Below, one piece after another: positions 10,610 to 19,802 of a stretch of 64,000 nt of DNA; position 1 is the first letter of the stretch, and every line of letters begins with the position of its first letter. A program made the translations under genes and the position numbers. Location: contig CM060733.1 in assembly GCA_030704615.1 (NCBI GenBank), positions 12,152,001-12,216,000 of the forward strand. The letters run 5' to 3'. The notes beneath the pieces are model-generated. The model was not told where the DNA came from, ran no database searches, and saw only the letters and a program-made list of their open reading frames with translations. This stretch comes from Takakia lepidozioides. Taxonomy: Eukaryota; Streptophyta; Takakiopsida; Takakiales; Takakiaceae.

Positions 10610-12100
10610 GTCACCGGAGAGAGAGACGACGTATACGGCGGTTCTTGAGGGCTTACAGGAACTGCTTTGCCCTCAGTTTGAAGGACTTAGGAGCACTGAA
10701 GGGTCAAGAGATTCGCATTGAATTGGCTACTGACACGCCAATCTTTCGGAGACCCTATAGATACAGTGACATGGAGAGGTCCTTGATTCAGATGAGAACT
10801 CAGGACCTCTGGGAGGCTGGTTTGGTGGAGCTATCTGGGGGAGAGTATGCTTCAGCCACAGTGATGCCAGCCAAGAAGGATGTCTTTGGCAATTGGACGG
10901 AGAGACGTATGTGCGGTGATTACCGGCCTGTAAATCGTCAGACCAAGTCCGATAGGTATGCCATGCCAACACCAGAGGAGATCTTTGATGCCATTGGGCA
11001 TGCCAAGGTCTTTAGCACGTTGGATTTACGATCCGGATATCACCAGTTGCCGATCAAGGAGGCGGATAAGCAAAAGACGGCATTCTGGGGGATCAATGAG
11101 CACGGGAAGGATTGCCTATACCAGTGGCGGATCTTACCATTTGGGCTTAAGAACGCTCCGGCAGAGTTTCAGAGAGTCATGGACAGGATTCTAGCAGGGG
11201 TGGAGTTTGCTCGGTGCTACATAGATGACATCATCATCTTTAGTGCTACGGTGGAAGAGCATGAGAGACACCTTCAGGGGGTATTTGAGCGCTTGAGGGC
11301 GCACGGATTGAAGTTACATCCGGGAAAGTGCAAGTTTTTCCACAACCAGATTGAGTATCTGGGTCACATGATATATCCTGGAGGATTGGGGGTACAGCAG
11401 ACTAAGGTAGAGTCCATGGCACAGGTTCCACGCCCCACGAATGTGAGCCGAGCTCGAACTTTCATTTGGTTAGCAAACTATTATAGACGGTTTGTTAAGG
11501 GATTTAGTGCCATTGCAAAGGCTCTAACCAAGCTGACCAAGGTGGACCAGGAGTGGCAGTGGGAAGATGAGCAAGAACAAGCTTTTCAAGAGCTCAAGGC
11601 GAGGTTGACCTCGGCGCCCATCTTGAGACGACCTATCAGGGGGCGTCCTTTTCAGCTGCATACAGATTGGAGCATGCTGGGGCTTGGAGCGGTGCTCACA
11701 CAGGTGGATGATGAGGGAAGAGAGTTCGTAGTGGCTTATGCTAGCCGCTCGAACAACGTTGCAGAGTCTAAGTATAGCTCATATGAAGGAGAATGCTTAG
11801 CTGCAGTGTAGGCCATGACACACTTCAGGTGCTATCTATACGGCAATCTCTTCACCCTTGTCACGGATCACCAACCACTCAAGTGGTTGATGGAGTCAGA
11901 CAAGCTTACGGGGAAGCTTGCACGGTGGGTACTCATCCTTCAAGAGTATGACTTTCAGGTGGTGCATCGACCGGGTTTGGTCAATCGCAATGCAGATGGG
12001 TTGAGTCGCAATCCATGCACGAGCCAGCAGGACGACACTGAGCTCGGTGGCATGGTGAGACGGACGAGGAGATGGTGCCCGGATGGCATGCATCTGCATT
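10610..12100 (+). pseudogene. Gypsy reverse transcriptase and RNase H (broken)
   Basis: The RT domain starts around residues CFALSLKDLGALKGQE, then has FRRPYRYSDMER, MCGDYRPVNRQT, STLDLRSGYHQLPI, LPFGLKNAPAEFQRVMD and the catalytic box CYIDDIIIF (codons 11215-11241, Asp pair at 11224/11227). The connection has LGHMIYPGGLGV. RNase H begins at QLHTDWSMLGLGAVL (Asp codon 11665), and includes VAYASRSNNVAESKYSSYEGE and VTDHQPLKWLM. A TAG at 11809 replaces an expected Trp or Gln codon. A frameshift near 12.09 kb leads into the integrase frame. The preceding frameshift is near 10.61 kb. The role would be copying element RNA into DNA. Confidence 0.95.
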
Positions 12101-13500
12101 TCTGTGTATCTTGGCAGCGGAAGGCCAGTTTGGACTTGCAACAGGGATGACTATAGATCAAGTGTCTGAGGACCCTGAGGCCAGCAATGAGCAAGGTGGC
12201 GCCAAAGATATACATGAGGATTCAGTTGTGTTGGACTACCTCCGCACTGGAGATACTGCAGCCGTTGTGACTGCCAAGGAGAGGGATCGGATCCTACAAC
12301 GAGCCAAGAGGTTCAAGTGGGAGGGGACACACCTGCTCCGAGTGTGGGAGGATGGTCGAGTGAGGATTGTGCCTCACCCAACACAGCGGGCACGGTTAGT
12401 GCGGCATGCCCATGAGGAGTTGGGGCATTTTGGGGTGCGACGCACTCATAGTCTACTGCAGGGGCAGTATTGGTGGCGTGGTATGCACACAGAGGTGCAA
12501 CAATTTGTGGCTAGGTGCATGGTGTTTGACAGGGTGCGTGCTTCATTCAACGCCCCTACTCCACAATTGCACCCTCTTCTGATCATGGGATTGGGCTACA
12601 GGTGGAGTCTTGACTTCGCAGGGCCGTTGCCACTGACCATGCGCCACAACAAGTACGTGTTGGTGATGGTGGAGCACTTCTCCAAGTGGATTGAATTGGT
12701 TCCATTGCCTGATAAGGCTGGTGAGGGAGCTGCGTATGCATTCTTGGATTGTGTGCTTAGCCGATTCGGTGCTCCAGCTGAGGTACTCACGGACCAAGGG
12801 AGAGCGTTCTTGGGGGAGTTTTAGGCTTTGTGTGACAAGGCATTGATAGACCACCGCACCACTTCTCGGGATCATCCTGAGGCCGATGGCTTGACAGAGA
12901 GAGTTGTTCAGACAGTAAAGAGGGGTTTGCGCAAGTATGGCTTGCAGAAGGGACACCTAGGAGATTGGGACCTTCAGTTACCCTGGTTAGCCATGGGCTA
13001 CAGGTTCAGCAAGCAAGCATCACTTGCCTCCTTCTCACCATACTTTCTTCTCTTTGGCCGAGAGCCGGATTTGCCTACATCCATTCGCAGAGAAGCTGCT
13101 ACAGTTCTTAACCTTGACGATCTGGACGTGTGGGCACGTGCATGTGAGCAGCGTGCAGAGTTGTTCAAGAAAGTCATGCCTATGGCTTTCGAGAACCTTG
13201 CCATTGCACAACATCGTGATACGTTGAGGTATGTTACCATACGTGGTGGGGGCTATCGTCCTGGGGTTCGGAGATTCAACCCTGGTGACTATGTTTATCT
13301 GCAGCAGACTGCTCCTACGACCTTGGATGTGACTGCAGGACGTACTATTTTGAGGGTTCGAGAGGTGTTGCCCTCAGAAGTCCTGATCTTGGAGGGTCGG
13401 GATGGCATGATTTGGAAGGACCATGTGCGTAATTGCGCGCCATGTCACCTTCCAAATGTTGATGGAAGGGTTGACCCAAACCTGGCAGTGGTACCTGCAA
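12100..13500 (+). pseudogene. Gypsy integrase (broken)
   Basis: The N-terminal zinc region has HAHEELGHFGVRRTHSLL, but the CxxC half reads CMVF, so one zinc ligand is lost. The DDE core has its first Asp in SLDFAGPL (codon 12612), its second in LTDQGRAF (12792) and its Glu in DGLTERV (12897), giving a D-35-E spacing. TAG 12822 interrupts the frame just after the second Asp. The C-terminal module includes GDYVYLQQTAPTTLDVT and WKDHVRNCAPCHLPNVDG. No chromodomain follows; a PHD finger does. Confidence 0.92.
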
Positions 13501-13652
13501 GTTTGAGGTGCATGTTGTGTGGGTCTGCTAGAGGGGCAGCCACCATGCTGGTGTGTGATCAATGCTCTAGAGGTTGGCATATGGGATGCTTGACTCCACC
13601 TCTTGAGATGGTTCCTGATGGGGATTGGTTATGTCCGCATTGCATTGGATAG
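13500..13652 (+). CDS. PHD finger at the C-terminus of the gypsy polyprotein
   Basis: Immediately downstream of, and in frame with, the integrase C-terminus is a C4-H-C3 zinc finger. Its order is CMLC (from 13509), VCDQC, HMGC and LCPHC (last Cys codon 13641), with GWH before the fifth and sixth ligands and DGDW before the last pair. This is the classic PHD spacing. PHD fingers generally read histone H3 tails, often by methyl state of Lys4, and the Trp of DGDW often belongs to the fold. Here it occupies the place where chromoviruses carry a chromodomain, so targeting of integration to a chromatin state is a reasonable inference. The finger itself is intact and ends at TAG 13650. The second copy at 62.2 kb has the same finger. 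Confidence 0.92.
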   Translation, partial: SLRCMLCGSARGAATMLVCDQCSRGWHMGCLTPPLEMVPDGDWLCPHCIG

Positions 13653-13909
13653 TGGGAGTGGATACAACCATGGAAGGCTAACAAGAAATGCAAGGCCAAG
13701 CTACTAGGAGACCAACACACGAGATCCTGACTCAAGTTCACAGATTGCAAGACGACAACTAACGATGGGGTTGCTCTTGTACCCGGCCTCTTGGTCTATA
13801 GAGTTTGAGTACAATAGGGACAGTGATAGAGGACTTAGTACGGCTGTGGCTATTACATCTTGTAGCTATCTGGAGTTAGAGGGACCTAACCACCAGCTAG
13901 GGGGGCGAT
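13653..13909 (+). other. Gypsy 3' untranslated region with polypurine tract
   Basis: This stretch is non-coding and strongly conserved between the two copies (13653-13909 and 62376-62634). It ends in AGCTAGGGGGGCGAT, a polypurine tract that primes plus-strand synthesis, directly before the LTR start TGTGG. Confidence 0.8.
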
Positions 13910-14200
13910 TGTGGTATAGCTTTCTAGGATTGTGTGCTTAGATTGTGTGGTGGACAGCGATGTATGTTGTGGCACGATGCTTAGGTGCACGACATGGCTA
14001 TGATGTGGCTATGACGTGTAGTAAAATGGTTTAACTGAATTATAAGGTGGATGCATGACGTGTAGTGAGTGGCTCAAGGGCAGAGTGACGTGGATACATG
14101 ACGTGTAGTAAAGTGGTTTAACTGAAGTGGAACATATTGACTACGTTCTATGATGTTTAGTATACAGTTTGACTGTAAATCAGTGACAGTGAGTTTGCTT
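13910..14200 (+). repeat. 3' LTR (diverged or truncated) of the gypsy element
   Basis: It starts TGTGG directly after the polypurine tract. Its first ~90 bp align with the LTR at 62635 (shared GGACAGCGATGTA, then GTGCACGACA). It then diverges into repeats of ATGACGTGTAGT (about 14005, 14049, 14098), also present once at 3414. The R/U5 hairpin region of the other LTR copy is not found here, so the LTR is probably cut short. The end is uncertain. Confidence 0.6.
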
Positions 14201-14660
14201 GACTTTGTATAGTATAATATTCTAATGTGAAGCAGTAAAAGAGGACACATTTTAGTAAATATGTTTCACGGGGGTATATATACATATAAATATAAAAATA
14301 CATGTATATTGTATATTTATATATACAATATATATATATGAATTGGGAGGTTTTTATTTAATATTTGGTTTTTTTTGTTTATTACTGTTATTTCGTTTTT
14401 TTCATTTACTTTTAGTTTATATCTGTACGTATGTGAATTAGTGGATATTGTATTTAATTTTTTTGATTCGTTGCACTGCATTGAAAATATATTACAAATA
14501 CAACAAAACATAGAATACAAATACAGGTCGGAACCAAAAACATTTGGATGGCTCAAAACTGGTTTATATCAAGAGTGTTTTGCTAAACAAGTTTTGGCCA
14601 TATTCTACAAATGACCAACATGAGGGCCATGTTGCCATATCCATAGATCACTGCCCAACT
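14201..14660. other. AT-rich stretch with no recognised gene
   Basis: Very AT-rich, including TATATACATATAAATATAAAAATAC and similar palindromic runs near 14275-14340. It separates the gypsy element from the inverted PPR fragments. No protein domain was recognised. Confidence 0.5.
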
Positions 14661-14664
14661 GAAG

Positions 14665-15540
14665 TCATTGAGTAATGATAATCTGCTGTGCAGCTAGGTC
14701 CAGCACTATCGTGGATGACACCACATCTCGTTCAGCCATAGTGTTGAAAACTCCCTTCGCATCCTTAATGCACCCACATTTGGCATACATGTCCACTAGG
14801 GCAGTGTTCAGAATGACATCTCGTACAAATCCAACTTTGACGATGTCACCATGGACCTCTTTCCCCTTTTCCAGAGCTCCTAGCCTTGCACATGCATGGC
14901 AAACACAAACAAATGTGATGTGGTTGGGTTTCACCCTTCGCGCAGCAGTTGCTCATAGGTTTCCAAAGCACTCCTACCACACCCATCCTTGGTAAATCCT
15001 GCCAACATTATATTCCACGTGATCAAGATCGTTGAGGCACTCTGTGGAAAACCTGGTGAGCATCCATGATGCTCCCACACTTAACATACATGTTGACAAG
15101 GGTGTTGAGTAGAAAAATATTTGGCGTTAATCCACTTTGGATAATGTGAGTGTGCACCTGTTTCAGCTTCCAGACCTTTTCATCTTCATGCACTTAAGCA
15201 AGAGACAGACAGACGTATCTGAATCTGCTGAAATGCCTTGTTGGTTTAAAGTTGTAGAGCCTCTGTCAATCTGCCTGCCTCACAAAGCATCTTCACATGC
15301 CCAGTAGAAGAAGCATTGTGGACTCCCTCTCTTGATCCTCTTTCAGAAGCTGTGGTCATGGTTGAGGTGCTTGATTTTATCAACTGTGCCGCTGCAGCTA
15401 CTACCTTTACTTGACCATCTACCCATGCAGCAGGTTTCTTGTAGCTATTGATCCACATGGAATCATAGGTAATCTGGAGCTTGAAATCCAGCCCTCTTGG
15501 ATGAATCTGGACCCACACTCTATCCCTGCCCCTTCAACTA
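14665..15540 (-). pseudogene. Inverted DYW-PPR fragment 1
   Basis: Reading leftwards, it begins with the family leader (MWVQIHPRGLDFKLQITYDS), then KPAAWVDGQV, GSREGVHNA and a degraded LLLKC repeat. It ends with ITFVCVCHACARLGALEKGK, HGDIVKVGF and LNTALVDMYAKCGCIKDAKG followed by MAERDVVS. It is clearly a paralogue of the plus-strand pseudogene at 1-3.2 kb, but lies inside the 16.2-kb insertion on the opposite strand. Frameshifts near 15.0-15.2 kb and missing downstream domains show it is a fragment. Confidence 0.85.
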
Positions 15541-16140
15541 TCCATACCTCTGCACAAATCATGCATACATCCTTGCCTTGCTGCTCGCAGCTGACAATGA
15601 CAACCTATAATTGTTCCAGCAAACACCCCAACCCTACTTATCACACTAGTTCAAAGTCACTCCAAACCACCACAGATCCACCCAATGAGCTAACTTACAG
15701 AATTCAATATGCATCTCAGGGCCAAGTCTGATGAGGGGGCAAAACAGGCTGCAACAGGTCAAAGAAGAAGGTGCCCTCACCACATTGTCCTTGACCCATG
15801 GAGGATTTGACCGAGCATCAACCCAAAATGACCTCTTGTGTGTGATGTTTGTGTCTGTAGTCAGGAAATGTTGGATTGGTCTGTGAGAACCACCACGGTG
15901 CAGCTGAGCAGGCAGAGATTGAAACACGGCCTACTAAGACCAAGCTGACTCTCCCAAGAACCTTGTAAACATCAGGAAGAACACCAAATCATGGTACTAA
16001 CAGGAGCCAAGAGCCCACCTTTGCAGGATGGACAAACTTCTTCACATCGTACATTAAGAAAAGCCACACCTTGTGATTGCGGTTGTCCCACCATCGTGAA
16101 GAATCTTTATAAAACTCACGCCAGCTCACATCATGAACGA
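15541..16140 (-). other. Upstream-type sequence of the PPR family, no domain
   Basis: It matches the upstream flank of the leader module (compare the DNA around 200-290, inverted) near 15690-15800, with KDNVVRAPSS-like residues on the minus strand. The remainder, 15830-16140, holds nothing I recognise. Confidence 0.45.
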
Positions 16141-16167
16141 GCTAACTTGCAGAATTCTACATGAAAT

Positions 16168-17060
16168 TTAGGGACGACTCTGATAACATGGCAAAACAGG
16201 GTGAAATGTATTGAAGAAGGTGTCTTCATTAGCAGCGAATTGTTCTATCAATAGGGCTGCTGCCGCTTCTATTTCCAGGATGACATCCGGTACAATTCCA
16301 GCTTTGACAATGTCACTATGGACCTCTTCCCTCTTTTCCAGAGCTCCCAGGCTTGCACACGCATTGCAAACACAAACAAACGCGATGTGGTTGGGCTTCA
16401 CCCCTTCACGCAACATTTGCTCATAGGTCTCCTAAGCATTCCTACCACACCTACGCTTGGTAAATCCTGCCAACATAATATTCCACGTGGTGTTGAGTAG
16501 AAAAACACTTGGTGTGAATCCACTTTGGATAATGTGAGTGTGCACCTGTTTTCCAGCTTCCAGACCATCCATCTTGATGCACTTAAGCAACAAACAGACA
16601 TATCTGAATCTGCTGAAATGCCTCCTTGGTTTAGAGCCTCTGTCAGTTTGCCTGCCGCACAAAGTATCTTCACATGCCCAGAAGTGCTAGAAGAGGCATT
16701 GTGGACTCCCTCTCTTGATCCTCTAATTTCAACGGTTGTGGTTATGGTTGAGGTGCCTGATTTTATCAACTGTACTGCCACTGCAGCTGCTGCCTTTAGT
16801 TGACCATCTACACATGCAGGTTTATTGTAGCTACTGATCCACCTGAAATCAAGGTAATCTGGAGCTTGAAGTCCAGCCCTCTTGGATGAATCTGGACCAC
16901 ACTTTATCCCCGCTCCTTCATCTATCCATGCCTCTGCACAAATGATGCATACATCCTTGCCTTGTAGCTGATAATGACAGCCTAGATTTGTTCTAGGAAA
17001 CACCCAACTCAGCTTATTACACTAGTTCCTATACTGAATTGCGTCTGCTACTCTCCTGTA
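16168..17060 (-). pseudogene. Inverted DYW-PPR fragment 2 (chimeric)
   Basis: Reading leftwards from about 17.0 kb it has the leader module (CGPDSSKRAGLQAPDYLD in one frame, then KPACVDGQLKAAAAVAVQLI) and REGVHNASSSTSGHVKILC. Next come LLLKCIKMDGLEAGKQVHTH, IMLAGFTK, and MLREGVKPNHIAFVCVCNAC. The PPR part then stops abruptly after IVPDVILE and joins a second leader-type tail (EDTFFNTFHPVLPCYQ). The junction shows rearrangement of the captured fragments, not a working gene. Confidence 0.82.
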
Positions 17061-17239
17061 ATCTAACAAGCATTATCATTTTTGCCTGGTGTCCCACCAT
17101 TGACTGGGGTCAGAAAAGTATTCATTCCACAGCTTCTTCTCATCTCTGTTATGTATTTTTGGATACTTTCCTGTTGTCACAGTGGCAGTATCATGTCAAA
17201 GTCACTCCAAACTACATTCACTCAACCAGCTAAATGTTT

Positions 17240-17370
17240 TGAAAATGAAGCGACCGCCTATGCTGGCGGTCGCTTATTTTTTTTATTTTTATTTTTAATG
17301 AAGTGACCGCCTATGTTGGCGGTCGCTTATTTATTTTAAATGTTTTGAAAATGAAGTGACCGCAGAATTC
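17240..17370 (+). repeat. Tandem hairpins GCGACCGCC...GGCGGTCGC
   Basis: Two complete copies of AAGCGACCGCCTATGCTGGCGGTCGCTT-type hairpins (9-bp perfect stem with a 6-nt loop) lie at about 17250 and 17303. A half copy follows at 17357, each preceded by TGAAAATGAAG or TAATGAAG. T-rich DNA separates them. This may be a small foldback transposon or its terminal repeats. It interrupts the PPR-leader copies. Confidence 0.75.
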
Positions 17371-18360
17371 AACATGGAAATTCAGGGCTGATTCTGATAA
17401 GAGGGAAAAACAGGGTGAATGTGAAGAAGGTGCCTTGATTACCAGTGCCTAATTTTATCAGTTGTGCCGCTGCTGCTGCGGCATGACAGTTGACCGTCTA
17501 CCCATGCAGGTTTCTTGTAGCTATTGATCTACAGGAAATCATAAGTAATCTTGTGCTTGAAATCTGGCCCTTTTGGATGAATCTAGACCTAGTCTCTATC
17601 CCTGCTCCTTCAGCTATCTCTGCCTCTGCACAAATCATGCACACATCAGGGGAGCTAATGACAGGGGAGGAGGGCATGGCAATTCGAACCAGGGTAGGGA
17701 AGCTCAAATATTGTGCTCATGAGGATATGGCAGAGGGTGGATCCTCAACTAAAAATTTGCTGGCCTTTGTGGAGGATCTCAACTCTCAGATTGTGCAGAC
17801 CAAGACTTTGCAGGAAGAATGATTGATTGTTGACACTGTCTCTTGCATGCCCTAAGATCTGAAAATCAAGTTGAAAAAGAAACCACGTGACTCTGTTCAA
17901 CCCATCTGCTGAAGGCCTTAAGAGACATTTAGGGCCAGTTCTGATAAGAGGAAAAAACAGGGTGAAATGTGTTGAAGAAGGTGCCTTGAGTAGCAGTACC
18001 TGAATTTTATCAATTGTGCCGCCGCTGCTGCTGTTGCGGCTTCCAGTTGACCATCTACGCATGCAGGTTTCTTGTAGGTATCATTCCACAAGGATTCATA
18101 GGTAATCTGGAGCTTGAAATCCGGCCCTCTTGGATGAAACTGGACCCACACTCTATCCCTGCTCCTTCGGCTATCCATACCTCTGCACAAATCATGCATA
18201 GTACCTCCTAGCAGCTGACAATGATAGCATAGATTTGTTCCAGCAAACACCCTAACCCTACTTCTCCCACTAGTTCCTATGCTGACTTGCGCTTCCAACA
18301 GGCATTCACCTTTTTGCACCAACGTCGAGCTAACTTGCAGAATTCAACCTGAAAATTTAG
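17371..18360 (-). pseudogene. Inverted PPR-family leader modules (two copies)
   Basis: Two more copies of the family leader on the minus strand. One is at about 17660-17370, with ARNLHGWTVNCH-type reading in a shifted frame. The other is at about 18330-17930, with WVQFHPRGPDFKLQITYESL and KPACVDGQLEAATAAAAAQL. Neither is followed by PPR repeats. A piece at 17640-17820 on the plus strand (EGMAIRTRVGKLKYCAHEDM) is different in character and unrecognised. Confidence 0.7.
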
Positions 18361-18419
18361 GGATGACTCTGAATCCTGATAACAGGGAAAACAGGCTGAA
18401 ATGTGTTGAAGAAGGTGCT

Positions 18420-18640
18420 CATATGTCTGCAAAGCCTCCATCCCGCGCCAGCTGTGCATATCCTGCAATCATCGCACTCCACGACACCACATCTCGTTCA
18501 GCCATACTGTTCAACACTCCTTGCTGTCTCCGCTCTAAAGCTCCCATATAGCACACGTTGTGACAATGGCCGACACAACAAGAGCAAACATACAGGTCGA
18601 TCCCACAAACAGTACACTCACTGCGGGGCACTTCTCTCTC
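18420..18640 (-). pseudogene. Inverted PPR repeat fragment 3
   Basis: It carries GVLNSMAERDVVSWSAMIAG followed by YAQ, a single PPR-family repeat in good frame, preceded by degraded MGALE. It then runs into leader-type sequence (FPCYQDSESSLNF). It is a fragment of the same family inside the insertion. Confidence 0.75.
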
Positions 18641-18849
18641 TCTATTCTCTCCTCCCCCCGCCCACCTGCTCTCTCATGTGCACACGGCAAGATACTAGTA
18701 TTTTAGAAACCGCTTATCCTGGTTCGTGAACCTTAAGAAAACACAGATGGTGGCACAAAGACAAACAAACGCTAAGTCCCTAAGCGCTCTTGAACCACGC
18801 CGACCCAAAAAACACAGAGTCCCAGCCAGGCTACACACTGCGACCTAGC

Positions 18850-19105
18850 AACCCTAAACTTGAACCAAGTGCATTATCATCCGTTCATACATTCATACAA
18901 TAGTTGCCAGCAAGGCGTTTTCTTTATCGTTCGTTCATACGTTCATCCAGTGCACAAAAATTATATTTTATACGTTCATCCAATAGCTGCCAGCAAGGCG
19001 TTTGTTTATCACTCGTTCAGGTAATTCAGTTGTTTTCTTACATTAACCTTTCATACGTTCATCCAATAGCTGCCAGCAAGGCGTTTGTTTATCATTCGTT
19101 CATAT
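18850..19105 (+). repeat. Subterminal tandem repeats of the 16.2-kb CACTA-like element
   Basis: Three copies of a unit containing CGTTCATCCAATAGCTGCCAGCAAGGCGTTTGTTTATC, spaced roughly 75-90 bp (about 18890, 18970 and 19055). Each is followed by a CGTTCA-rich tail. They lie 350-600 bp from the right end of the insertion, where CACTA elements usually carry transposase-binding repeats. Confidence 0.8.
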
Positions 19106-19455
19106 AATTAAGTTGTTTTGTTTCACTAACCTTAACCAGCACACGATTAGTTTACTATTAATGTGCTGGGTCAGTGAAAAAATAATAATTATTTTTACTT
19201 CTTATTATCCACATATATATTGCTATATAATTTATATATTGTGATTACAGGTGCCATTGTTTAACTGGTTGTCTCAGTCAGCTCATTTTAGGTAGTCAAA
19301 GTCTCTCACCACAGTCAAAATTTTCGCGGTTGTCTAGCACCTCGAATATTTTAATATAAATTTTGACTGCAAAATGGTTGGAACAATCGAAAGTGACAAC
19401 ACTCAACGCCAGCGTCAAACTAAATCGTCGAAATTACATAGGGTGTGTTGTAGTG

Positions 19456-19802
19456 GAGGGGTTAGAAAGGAGCCAGATGACAAGTTGCATCCTAGAATTA
19501 AGGAGATCCATGCTGAGCTGAGAAGATTATCTGAGCAGATGAAGGAGGCGGGGTATGTGTCTGACACACGTTTTTTATTGCATGATGTGGAGGACAGAAA
19601 TTTTCTCTTTGCCACCAGAGTGAGAAGCTGGCCATTGGTTTTGGGCTGATCAGCACGACTAATCAAGAATCTTTGAGTGTGTGGAGACTGCCACACCTCC
19701 ACCAAATTCATGTCAAAGAATGTTGCCCGAGCAATTGTTGGATGGGACGCTAACTACTTCCACCACTTTGAAGATGTGATTTGTTCTTGTGGTGATTAGT
19801 GG
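19456..19802 (+). pseudogene. DYW-PPR gene, 3' part (DYW deaminase domain), broken
   Basis: It continues the E+ piece that ends at 3234. It reads GVRKEPDDKLHPRIKEIHAE then LSEQMKEAGYVSDTRFLLHD. After a frameshift near 19612 comes SEKLAIGFGLIST, then the CxxCH zinc site (VCGDCHTSTKFMSKNVAR), DANYFHHFED and CSCGD. The terminal GDYW reads GD-TAG-W at 19797, and an upstream Arg codon reads TGA at 19674. The GRSWIE-type box is deleted. DYW domains are cytidine deaminases for organellar RNA editing. This one cannot make a full-length product. Confidence 0.92.

Larger units (their letters stand above)
3415..14200 (+). mobile_element. Ty3/gypsy retrotransposon with methyltransferase and PHD domains (decayed)
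   Basis: The internal region runs gag, protease, methyltransferase, reverse transcriptase, RNase H, integrase, PHD (about 6.5-13.65 kb), followed by a polypurine tract at 13898-13906 and an LTR start (TGTGG) at 13910. The placement of RT before integrase makes it gypsy-type. DNA at about 3480-3780 resembles the R/U5 part of the 424-bp LTR found at 62635-63058: an inverted CAAGTGAGG/CCTCACTTG pair, then GAGCC-rich DNA, then GTGGATTC...GGCTTGACTTA. It is therefore a degraded 5' LTR. The outer LTR limits and the primer-binding site could not be fixed. The element is on the plus strand and dead, with at least five frameshifts and about nine in-frame stops. Confidence 0.85.
3235..19455. mobile_element. 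16.2-kb CACTA-like insertion carrying a gypsy element and PPR fragments
   Basis: The left end reads CACTACAATACA and the right end, on the other strand, reads CACTACAACACA. A further TTTCGAC and a TTTGAC follow at similar spacing in both ends, giving an imperfect terminal inverted repeat of about 40 bp. The trinucleotide GAG flanks it on both sides (3232-3234 and 19456-19458). Removing the block with one GAG joins AAG GTC AGA to GGG GTT AGA AAG in frame, giving residues KVRGVRKEP, the known E+-to-DYW join of this family. No CACTA transposase is seen. The cargo is a decayed gypsy element (about 3.4-14.2 kb) and inverted PPR fragments (14.6-18.6 kb). An alternative is two different elements that happen to share end sequence, but the matched duplication and the restored frame make that unlikely. 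Confidence 0.8.
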
